Shown here: one piece after another, positions 1 to 5,494 of the stretch
Position numbering within the stretch: the first letter of the stretch is position 1
Layout: the number at the start of each line of letters is the position of its first letter
Source: Candidatus Woesearchaeota archaeon
GTDB lineage: Archaea; Nanobdellota; Nanobdellia; Woesearchaeales; UBA12501
Reading direction: 5' to 3'
NCBI GenBank assembly: GCA_026394915.1
Contig: JAPLZS010000136.1
Coordinates: 1-7,780, forward strand
DNA length: 7,780 bases
The notes under the pieces: model-generated
What the model was told of the DNA's origin: nothing
The model's database searches: none
What the model saw: only the letters and a program-made list of their open reading frames with translations
Translations under genes and position numbers: made by a program

Positions 1-150
1 GCGAATATCCTATCCCTGGGAAAACTTCCTGGAGACAGTAGGTATTTCAATGGAGTTATGGATGAAGCAGCGATATACAATGTTGCATTGACAGATAGTC
101 AGATAGCAAATAATTATAACAATTGGGGCATAATAAAAACAAAAATTTGA
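1..150 (+). CDS. LamG-like (concanavalin A-like) surface protein, C-terminal end only
   Basis: This is an open frame from the window edge to a TGA at 148-150, giving 49 residues of a protein that begins outside the window. The segment reading RYFNGVMDEAAIYNVALTD, followed by SQIANNYN, is the typical last strand and tail of a LamG/laminin-G-like jelly-roll domain: a 'F.G.iDE..iYn.aLs..qI..nY' pattern. Such domains bind glycans or proteins and are common in large secreted archaeal and bacterial adhesins. No membrane anchor follows the domain, so attachment must come from the unseen N-terminal part or from partner proteins. The next gene starts 11 bp downstream on the same strand, so the two are probably cotranscribed. 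The family call is fairly secure from the motif. Full size, other domains and ligand cannot be judged. Confidence 0.8.
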   Translation, partial: ANILSLGKLPGDSRYFNGVMDEAAIYNVALTDSQIANNYNNWGIIKTKI

Positions 151-161
151 AAGGTGAAAAA

Positions 162-767
162 ATGGAAATAAGAATAAACATCGCAAAGAAACATTTTTGG
201 GCAATAATGGCAGTGATTGTGCTGATTGGAGCAGCTACGCTTGTGTTTGCAACAGGCTATTCAAGCACGCTTGCTTCGCATGCAATGCTGTTCGCTGACA
301 CTATAAGAGGCAAGACCGGAAGCACTGTGACTGTGAGTGACAATCTTGCTGTGACAGGAAATGTCGGAGTCACCAATGGAAAGATTTCAGGAGACGGCTC
401 TGGATTGACTAACCTGAAGTTCTTTCTTTCATGCGAACATAGGAGGTCCATTACGTTTAATGGCGATTCAGTAGAATGGTGTGATGCTACTTATCCTACT
501 ATATCTTTTTGTTCAGTAGTTGATGGCTATGATGGTAGCACTAAAACAGATGCGGATCCCACATCTCCAACCATTTTGACCACTTGCTTGAGTAATGGTT
601 TATGCAACGCAGGTGATGGTGCAGGTGACATGAAAAGAGCTAATCTTGGTTCAGATGCTGCTTACTTAGAGATTGTAACGAAAACAGGCGGTATAGAAGG
701 TTGCTGGCAGTATGATAATGGGCATTCAAGAACCCCCTATAGGTTAGAGCTGATCTGCTGCAAATAA
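162..767 (+). CDS. Membrane-anchored surface protein with tail-fibre-like motif and cysteine-rich C-terminal domain
   Basis: The protein has 201 residues. The ATG at 162 is preferred over an in-frame TTG at 123, because GGTG at 153-156 lies 5 nt before it and the TTG would overlap the previous gene. Residues 1-10 are basic and residues 11-31 are strongly hydrophobic, ending in VFA-TG, so this is a signal peptide or N-terminal anchor. Residues 55-85 carry NLAVTGNVGVTNG and then ISGDGSGLTNL. That motif is common in phage tail-fibre-like and trimeric surface proteins, where it often joins a fibrous stalk to a variable tip. Residues 86-201 form a domain I do not recognise, with eight cysteines (91, 107, 117, 142, 148, 181, 199, 200), so disulfides are likely outside the cell. 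Codon use changes sharply near residue 85: glycine is GGA or GGC before it and mostly GGT after it. This suggests an exchanged tip domain. A role in adhesion or a pilus tip is inference. Confidence 0.75.
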   Translation: MEIRINIAKKHFWAIMAVIVLIGAATLVFATGYSSTLASHAMLFADTIRGKTGSTVTVSDNLAVTGNVGVTNGKISGDGSGLTNLKFFLSCEHRRSITFNGDSVEWCDATYPTISFCSVVDGYDGSTKTDADPTSPTILTTCLSNGLCNAGDGAGDMKRANLGSDAAYLEIVTKTGGIEGCWQYDNGHSRTPYRLELICCK

Positions 768-802
768 ATAAAAAGATGATTTAAACTTTAGCAATACAAA
801 AA

Positions 803-2449
803 ATGACCAAATCAAGGAAAGCAGGAATGTGTACATTTATTTTGCTTATGTTGACAGCTGCAGTTATGCTCATATCATCTGTGTCAGCAGATAATTGTCC
901 AGCTCCTGCAGGATCATGCACTCGCGGCATCTTTGACATCAGCGACAATGATTTCACGATATGCCATGGCGAGTCATGCGAATGCACAGACCTTGATGAA
1001 GACGGCGTGTGCGATGTTTCCGATAACTGCAACCCACTGGTGAACTGCCCTTCAAACTATGCAGACTGCTACAATCCAGTGGATCCTGTGACCCATATCC
1101 AGGCAGATACAGGAGGAACGCCAGGCATAGGAGATGCATGCGACTGCGTCACCCCTGTGGATGGCCTCACAATAACAAAGAACACAATACTCTGCAGCGG
1201 AGCATATGCCTTGTCTGACGCAGGCAATGACGGAATCATAAAATTCGGAGCAAATAATGTTATGCTTGACTGCAATGGTGCAGATATAAAAGGAGACAAT
1301 ACTGGAATAGGGATCTCCACAGAATCAAGCAATGGCGTTAAGGTGATAAACTGCTCTGTTTCGGATTATGAGTATGGGATAAAGGCAGATTCTTCCTCAA
1401 ATAACTTCACAAGGAATGCGCTTAACAACACAAATGATATCTACTTAGGTTCATCTTCCTCATCAAATTTTGCATCATTAAACCATATGTATCAGGGAGG
1501 CAAGGGAAATTTCTACAATGAGAGCATTGGCTTCAGCAGGATAGGGAACATAACAGACCATAGGGACTGCGGACTCGTGAACATAACACAGCCTGCGCCA
1601 GGAGCATTGTTGAGGCCGGGATTACCTATAATGATTTCATGGACCCCCCAATCATCAAAGTATACTGTACCTGTAAAATATTGGATAGGATATTCAGCAG
1701 ACAATGTGCAATGGACAACCCTTTCACAGGGCACTGCATCCACAAGCTATACCTGGGAAACATCAAGCATGATGACCTTCGGAGATTACACCATCAAAGT
1801 GATACCCAATGATGGCATTGCAAACGGAACAATAAACGCAACAAAGATCACGATAAGCGAATATGGCAAAGTGAGCGGATATGTCAAATGCAATGAGGTT
1901 GCTGTTCCAGGGGCAACTGTGCAGGTAAAAGGATTTGCCCAGTCAAAAGCCACTGCAGACAATACAGGGCATTATGAGATGACAAATGCGCCCATTGGAA
2001 GATATGATATGACAGCTTCTTACGAAGGCTCAAAGACCCAGGAGGATGAATATTTCATTGATCTTGCAGAACCCTCACCGCAAACAAAAGACTTTGATGA
2101 TGTCTGCCCGATATCGCTTGACTGCACAGCAGACTGCACATTCAAGGGCGGAGACATCTGTATGGCAGACTGCAACGGCTATACAGAAAAGGATAGCGAT
2201 GGAAATATTATCGCGCAGTGCAATCTCAACACCTTGTGCATAAATGTCAAGCAAGGCCTATTGATTGATAATCCAGACAGTCCTTTATCAAAGCTGCGCT
2301 GCTGCGGTGGAGACATAGTGCCTGTGAATGAAGAGCAGACCAATATCAAGCTTGGAGAGGGAATAAAGGCAGACGATGTCATAAGGACGACAAGGATTGT
2401 CTATTATGAGGGCAAGCCAGTGAAGATGATCATAATTGCATGGGAATAA
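803..2449 (+). CDS. Secreted multidomain cysteine-rich surface protein (TSP3-like, beta-helix, Ig-like, carboxypeptidase-regulatory-like)
   Basis: The protein has 548 residues. Residues 1-29 form a signal peptide: basic KSRK, a hydrophobic core, and a VSA-D cleavage site. Residues 61-115 have Asp-rich DLDEDGVCDVSDNC and then NP and GIGDACDC, the layout of thrombospondin type-3 calcium-binding repeats. Residues 118-235 match a right-handed parallel beta-helix of NosD/PbH1 type, with repeating Asn/Gly turns and CNGADI.GDNTGI. Residues 258-352 look like an Ig- or fibronectin-like sandwich (ITQPAPGALLRPGLPIMISW). Residues 356-432 resemble a carboxypeptidase regulatory-like domain (VSGYVKCNEVAVPGATV, then ADNTGHYEMTNAPIG). 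Residues 435-501 are cysteine-rich. The protein ends in RIVYYEGKPVKMIIIAWE with no anchor. About 25 mature cysteines and many N-x-S/T sites fit an extracellular, possibly glycosylated protein. The ATG at 803 has no clear SD; an ATG at 827 is possible but would remove the basic n-region. The exact role is unknown; adhesion or shell assembly is inferred. Confidence 0.8.
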   Translation: MTKSRKAGMCTFILLMLTAAVMLISSVSADNCPAPAGSCTRGIFDISDNDFTICHGESCECTDLDEDGVCDVSDNCNPLVNCPSNYADCYNPVDPVTHIQADTGGTPGIGDACDCVTPVDGLTITKNTILCSGAYALSDAGNDGIIKFGANNVMLDCNGADIKGDNTGIGISTESSNGVKVINCSVSDYEYGIKADSSSNNFTRNALNNTNDIYLGSSSSSNFASLNHMYQGGKGNFYNESIGFSRIGNITDHRDCGLVNITQPAPGALLRPGLPIMISWTPQSSKYTVPVKYWIGYSADNVQWTTLSQGTASTSYTWETSSMMTFGDYTIKVIPNDGIANGTINATKITISEYGKVSGYVKCNEVAVPGATVQVKGFAQSKATADNTGHYEMTNAPIGRYDMTASYEGSKTQEDEYFIDLAEPSPQTKDFDDVCPISLDCTADCTFKGGDICMADCNGYTEKDSDGNIIAQCNLNTLCINVKQGLLIDNPDSPLSKLRCCGGDIVPVNEEQTNIKLGEGIKADDVIRTTRIVYYEGKPVKMIIIAWE

Positions 2450-2455
2450 ATCTGC

Positions 2456-3085
2456 ATGGCCCAAAATACCAAAATTAATAAACCTAATCTTATCTCATTC
2501 GCATCCATGAAAAAAAGAGGTTTTTTCTTCACAATAGACGTTTTCATAGCGATGATTGTGATAGTGGTGGGATTCATCCTCATCTGGTCTTCAATGGCGT
2601 CAAGGACCCTTGTCACGCAGCCGTATTTCCTCTCAAAAGACACTCTTGATTTCCTATCGACGTCCACAAACGCAGACGTGAGCGGGATAGACTATGTGAA
2701 TAAGCTGATAAACAACGGCACAATAACAGACCTGAAGCTCACTCTTGCGGAGCAGATTGCGCTTTTTTATTATAAGACGACCCTTGCTCAGATTCCATCA
2801 GACCCTCTGACACTCAATGATTTCGTGCTGAAGAATTTCACACGGCACATTCTTGAGAATTCAACCCCTGAACAGTATTCTCTTGAGATGATGATCCACC
2901 ATATGGATGAAAACGGACTGGAAATCAACAAGACTCTTTATCTCCAGCAGACTGCTATGAACAAGGGCCCATCTGAGTCAGACTCGCTGGTCTCATCAAA
3001 GACGATAGTCTCTGTCGTCATAATGCAAGGAGATGAGTTCGAGATCTCTCCTCCTTATGTGCTTGAGGTGAGAGTTTGGCAATAA
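2456..3085 (+). CDS. Prepilin-like (type IV pilin-like) membrane-anchored surface protein
   Basis: The protein has 209 residues and starts 6 bp after the previous stop. A second in-frame ATG at 2507 would give the more typical short leader MKKRGFFFTID. Neither start has a clear SD, so the start is uncertain. The N-terminus has KKRG at 19-22, then FFFTID and a hydrophobic helix to about residue 45 (VFIAMIVIVVGFILIW). This is the arrangement of archaeal class III signal peptides: a basic stretch, processing before the helix, and an acidic residue near mature position 5-6 as in type IV pilins. The rest (about 50-209) is predicted to be outside the cell and contains four N-x-S/T sites. It has no cysteine and no domain I recognise. 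The gene overlaps the following one, which also encodes a short leader plus FFT-type helix. The two are likely partners, either minor pilins or priming subunits, but this is inferred from N-terminal form and order only. Confidence 0.65.
   Translation: MAQNTKINKPNLISFASMKKRGFFFTIDVFIAMIVIVVGFILIWSSMASRTLVTQPYFLSKDTLDFLSTSTNADVSGIDYVNKLINNGTITDLKLTLAEQIALFYYKTTLAQIPSDPLTLNDFVLKNFTRHILENSTPEQYSLEMMIHHMDENGLEINKTLYLQQTAMNKGPSESDSLVSSKTIVSVVIMQGDEFEISPPYVLEVRVWQ
3065..3071 (+). promoter_or_regulatory. Shine-Dalgarno sequence inside the upstream gene, sets a TTG start
   Basis: GAGGTGA at 3065-3071 is a near-perfect SD and lies 4 nt before the TTG at 3076. It sits within the last codons of the preceding coding region. 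It supports TTG as the true start of the next gene and points to coupled translation of the pair. Confidence 0.75.
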
Positions 3086-4257
3086 CAGGAAAGACGAAGA
3101 CTGATCCAGGGAAAAGAATACTGCCTGGAAAGAAAGCAATCTTCTTCACATTATCTGCCATCCTTATAGTCTCTCTTTTTATGCTGTACTATTCGACCAC
3201 AGGATCGCTATCGATAAAAGATGAGTCAGAGATGCAGGAATCAAGGGTAGCTACTGTGAACTCATTTGCCCAGAATTTCGAGGAGGTATATCTTCCGAGG
3301 GCATTGTATGCAACGACGCACAGGTCTTTGTATTCAATCACGAAATATATCATAGATAACTCAGGAACAACACCTGTATACATAAACCTGACAATGAATT
3401 TCCCTCAAGTGATGGTAAGGGGGACATTATGCGATGTTTCCAAGACCCCTCTGTGTGACGGGGATAATGAGACTTTGTCTGGCATGAAATCTGCGTCATC
3501 AGACAATACCATCACATTCTGGCTTGCTGAGCTGACAAGGGTGTCAAAAGAAGAGATGAACATCCATTCCAATTTCAATATAACCAAGCTGACGATAAAC
3601 CAGACAAAGCCCTGGGCAGTGAATGTGACAGCATATATAGAGTATAATATAAGCAGCCCGGATGTTGTTGATATAATAAGGAAGAATGTTGCTGTGTCCA
3701 CTGAGATCAGCATCGAAGGATTCATCGATCCCCTCATTGCAGCAGAGACAAACGGAAGGATATCCAGGAAGATAAACAGGTCTGTGATAGATCTTGATTC
3801 AGAGCATGGCGCGCAGGTCATCAAAAAGATATTTGCAGGCAAAACCTACATATTCCAGAACAAGACAGCTCCGAGCTTCCTGATGAGGTTTGAGAAGAAC
3901 CTCAATGCATCTGACTGCTGCGGGATAGAATCTTTGATAACAGAAGATATCCTTCAAGTGCAGGGTGTCCAGATGCCTTCTATTGAGGCCGGCTACAAGA
4001 GCTACACTGATTTCCAGTTCTGGATGAAGAATCCCCCTACTTTATGCTACAGAGGAGATAAAGATGCTTTTGGGAAGCTTGTTCTCATTCCTGACAGCAC
4101 GTTATACAATATCACTGGAATATCCAGGTCTGATAATGAGCTCTTGCCTGGAGACGATGGATTCTATTTCAAGCTCGACACTATACATATGGATCTTATC
4201 TATGGCGCAAACAGAGGGCCGTCAAATGAGATGAATGTGCAGTGCAGCGTAAGTTAA
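3076..4257 (+). CDS. Second prepilin-like membrane-anchored surface protein, TTG start
   Basis: The protein has 393 residues. The start is a TTG that overlaps the previous gene by 10 bp; a strong SD just before it makes this start convincing. Residues 1-20 are basic (KTKTDPGKRILPGKK) and are followed by AIFFTLSAILIVSLFMLYY (21-39), a membrane helix with an FFT motif at the same place as in the upstream protein. The remainder is predicted extracellular, with about ten N-x-S/T sites and seven cysteines, including a CC pair near residue 280 and a C-terminal CSVS. I recognise no catalytic motif or named domain. The size is large for a major pilin, so a minor pilin, tip subunit or anchored assembly protein is more likely. 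The gene ends the surface cluster and runs towards dph5, with only 40 bp between stop codons and no obvious terminator there. The type IV pilin relationship rests on N-terminal pattern alone. Confidence 0.65.
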   Translation: MAITGKTKTDPGKRILPGKKAIFFTLSAILIVSLFMLYYSTTGSLSIKDESEMQESRVATVNSFAQNFEEVYLPRALYATTHRSLYSITKYIIDNSGTTPVYINLTMNFPQVMVRGTLCDVSKTPLCDGDNETLSGMKSASSDNTITFWLAELTRVSKEEMNIHSNFNITKLTINQTKPWAVNVTAYIEYNISSPDVVDIIRKNVAVSTEISIEGFIDPLIAAETNGRISRKINRSVIDLDSEHGAQVIKKIFAGKTYIFQNKTAPSFLMRFEKNLNASDCCGIESLITEDILQVQGVQMPSIEAGYKSYTDFQFWMKNPPTLCYRGDKDAFGKLVLIPDSTLYNITGISRSDNELLPGDDGFYFKLDTIHMDLIYGANRGPSNEMNVQCSVS

Positions 4258-4297
4258 ATAGTTGATTAAACAAGACAAGAATCATTTTCTGTTCATG

Positions 4298-5056
4298 TTA
4301 TCCTTCAAATCTCTTCAGCGCCTCTTCTTCCATGAAATGCAGCTCAGAGGGAACAATCATGCAGTAAGGCGGTTTTCCGAATCCGATTCCTGCCATGTCT
4401 TTTGCCTTTCCAGCCTTGATGAATTGGTCTTCTGAGCCGAGCCTTGCACAGCATACAACATAAGTATCCTCGCTGAATGCCGCTTCTTTCCTTTTCTTCT
4501 CGACATCAAGAAGGATCTCTATTGCATCATCTATCTTCAGGAACTTGTCCTTTGAAGGATCAAGGTCAAGAAGCACAAGAGTGTGCATCTTTGATTTCTT
4601 GTTATTGAGTATCACATCATAGGCTGCCTCAGATCTTACATTCTCAGGAAATGGAATGCTTGTCGTCTTTCCGAACTTGTAGAGCTGAAGGCCTGTAATC
4701 CCCACAGCAGTCAGCACAGATGCATTGTGGATGACTTTTACCTCAACGCCTTTTTCCTGTGCTCTCATCATGATATCAACATGCGTTGTCGCTGACATGG
4801 GATCTCCGATTATAAGGAGGGAAACATCTTCATCTTTTGCATTATCAATAATCTTGTCTGCATTCTGCTCAACAAGATTCCTGTCTGCAAGGATCATCTT
4901 CTTGCCATAGAATTTCTCAAGCACCCTTGTCTTGCACTGCAATACAGAAGTGTAGTTCTCAAGATAGACGAACTTGCTTTTCCTGACTGCTTCCAGGCCC
5001 TTGACAGTTATATCTTTCTCGTCTGAAAGGCCGATCCCGATGATGTAGAGCGCCAT
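4298..5056 (-). CDS. dph5: Diphthine synthase (diphthamide biosynthesis methyltransferase)
   Basis: Dph5/DphB uses S-adenosylmethionine to methylate the modified histidine of elongation factor 2 on the way to diphthamide, a modification found in archaea and eukaryotes. The 252-residue protein has the family length and shows the tetrapyrrole-methylase-type fold signatures in order: MALYIIGIGL at 1-10, DEKDITVKGLEAVRK (12-26), GDPMSATTHVD (84-94, the SAM-binding loop), HNASVLTAVGITGLQLYKFG (110-129), and TTSIPFPEN. It ends in GKPPYCMIVPSELHFMEEEAL (227-246). All are intact. The gene is transcribed alone, divergent from ftsZ and convergent with the surface cluster. There is no SD; a TATA element centred about 25 bp before the ATG suggests a leaderless mRNA. 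The cytoplasmic enzyme call is secure. It is a housekeeping gene with no evident link to the surface genes. Confidence 0.96.
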   Translation of the reverse strand: MALYIIGIGLSDEKDITVKGLEAVRKSKFVYLENYTSVLQCKTRVLEKFYGKKMILADRNLVEQNADKIIDNAKDEDVSLLIIGDPMSATTHVDIMMRAQEKGVEVKVIHNASVLTAVGITGLQLYKFGKTTSIPFPENVRSEAAYDVILNNKKSKMHTLVLLDLDPSKDKFLKIDDAIEILLDVEKKRKEAAFSEDTYVVCCARLGSEDQFIKAGKAKDMAGIGFGKPPYCMIVPSELHFMEEEALKRFEG

Positions 5057-5077
5057 GTTTTAGAATATTCTTTATTC

Positions 5078-5085
5078 ATTTAAAA
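5078..5085 (-). promoter_or_regulatory. TATA box of dph5, leaderless start
   Basis: On the minus strand this reads TTTTAAAT and is centred about 25.5 bp upstream of the dph5 ATG (A at 5056). That is the spacing expected if transcription starts at or next to the start codon. No SD lies in the 20 bases before the ATG. Confidence 0.6.
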
Positions 5086-5229
5086 TTCTTTTTATTGCCA
5101 ATTTGTTTGATATCTGTTTAATGATTAATCGATTTGACTACTCTCCAGTAAATATCAGAAACCTATACCAATATACTAAAAACCATACTAATATATACTG
5201 CAAACTATATATCAAAGGCCAGAAATATA

Positions 5230-5237
5230 TTTATATA
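5230..5237 (+). promoter_or_regulatory. Distal TATA-like element upstream of ftsZ
   Basis: TTTATATA is a good archaeal TATA match. If used, it would start a transcript near 5260 with a leader of about 235 nt that includes both TTGGCG inverted repeats. The surrounding stretch (5160-5260) is very A+T-rich and has several ATATACT-like words, so the match could be chance. Confidence 0.35.
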
Positions 5238-5266
5238 CTTTATAACAAATAAAATAAGAAATACCA

Positions 5267-5336
5267 GGTTTTTTGGCGAAAACCCGTTATTCATGGCGAA
5301 ACTGTAATACTCGAAATATACTTGTTGGCGCAAGTA
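5267..5336. repeat. Two 18-bp inverted repeats sharing the centre TTGGCG, plus a third TGGCGAAA copy
   Basis: Repeat one has arms GGTTTT (5267-5272) and AAAACC (5279-5284). Repeat two has arms TACTTG (5319-5324) and CAAGTA (5331-5336). Both enclose the same six bases, TTGGCG. The arms differ but each is perfectly self-complementary. Their starts are 52 bp apart, near five helical turns. TGGCG occurs a third time at 5294-5298, inside TGGCGAAA, which matches the first copy over eight bases (5274-5281) at a distance of 20 bp. They could be operators for a regulator of ftsZ or RNA hairpins with a shared hexaloop in a long leader. The pattern is read directly; the function is inferred. Confidence 0.6.
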
Positions 5337-5355
5337 AACTCGTTCTAAGAAGAGT

Positions 5356-5398
5356 ATAGTGTGAACTAGTATTTAAACATTTGCATAGTTTGAACTAT
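5356..5398. promoter_or_regulatory. Pair of 14-bp palindromic motifs flanking the ftsZ TATA box
   Basis: ATAGTTTGAACTAT at 5385-5398 is an inverted repeat (ATAGTT / AACTAT, TG centre). ATAGTGTGAACTAG at 5356-5369 matches it at 12 of 14 positions and keeps TAGT / ACTA as arms. The copies start 29 bp apart, with the TATA box between them. Binding at either copy could block TBP/TFB or RNA polymerase, so they are plausible operator sites for a dimeric repressor of ftsZ. A partial copy (AACTATAT) is at 5203-5210. The regulator is not in the window. Confidence 0.5.
5371..5378 (+). promoter_or_regulatory. Proximal TATA box of ftsZ
   Basis: ATTTAAAC is a fair archaeal TATA box, predicting a start near 5400 and a leader of about 95 nt before the ftsZ ATG. 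This fits the presence of an SD in that leader. It lies exactly between the two palindromic motifs. Confidence 0.5.
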
Positions 5399-5417
5399 AT
5401 TCTCCAGAATACAAAAA

Positions 5418-5442
5418 GCGCATCACCACGCATAGCATGCGC
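5418..5442 (+). other. Hairpin in the ftsZ leader
   Basis: GCGCAT (5418-5423) and ATGCGC (5437-5442) are perfect inverted arms around a 13-nt loop, and they stand out in A-rich flanks. In the proximal ftsZ transcript this would form about 20 nt after the predicted start and 40 nt before the SD. It may stabilise the leader or be a binding site. Its role is unknown. Confidence 0.4.
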
Positions 5443-5481
5443 AAAAAAGACAAAAAAACAATAAAAACAAAAACCTGCAAA

Positions 5482-5487
5482 GGGGGT
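5482..5487 (+). promoter_or_regulatory. Shine-Dalgarno sequence of ftsZ
   Basis: GGGGGT lies 7 nt before the ATG at 5495 and defines the ftsZ start. Among the right-hand genes (dph5, nitroreductase, ligase, ftsZ) this is the only one with a visible SD, in agreement with its long leader. Confidence 0.65.
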
Positions 5488-5494
5488 AGAGACA

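Noticed and set aside
123..161. TTG start at 123 that would lengthen the 201-residue surface protein by 13 residues
   Set aside because: It would overlap the LamG gene by 28 bp, has no SD, and adds a polar KN-rich stretch. The ATG at 162 has GGTG at a good distance.
3405..3842. 145-codon - strand open frame inside the second prepilin-like gene
   Set aside because: It is antisense to a gene with a strong SD, membrane helix and glycosylation sites. It has no own start signal and no recognisable motif.
1..4257. Prophage origin of the tail-fibre-like gene and cluster
   Set aside because: No capsid, terminase, portal or integrase is present. Signal peptides and prepilin-like helices point to cell-surface proteins, although tip domains of phage type may have been borrowed.
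5268..5284. Resemblance of TTTTTTGGCGAAAA to the eukaryotic E2F site
   Set aside because: Archaea are not known to have E2F proteins. The likeness is likely chance, although the position before a cell-division gene is amusing.
5418..5442. The GCGCAT/ATGCGC hairpin as a - strand terminator, since T bases follow it on that strand
   Set aside because: No - strand gene lies upstream of it (ftsZ is on the + strand), so there is nothing to terminate. A leader role for ftsZ is simpler.
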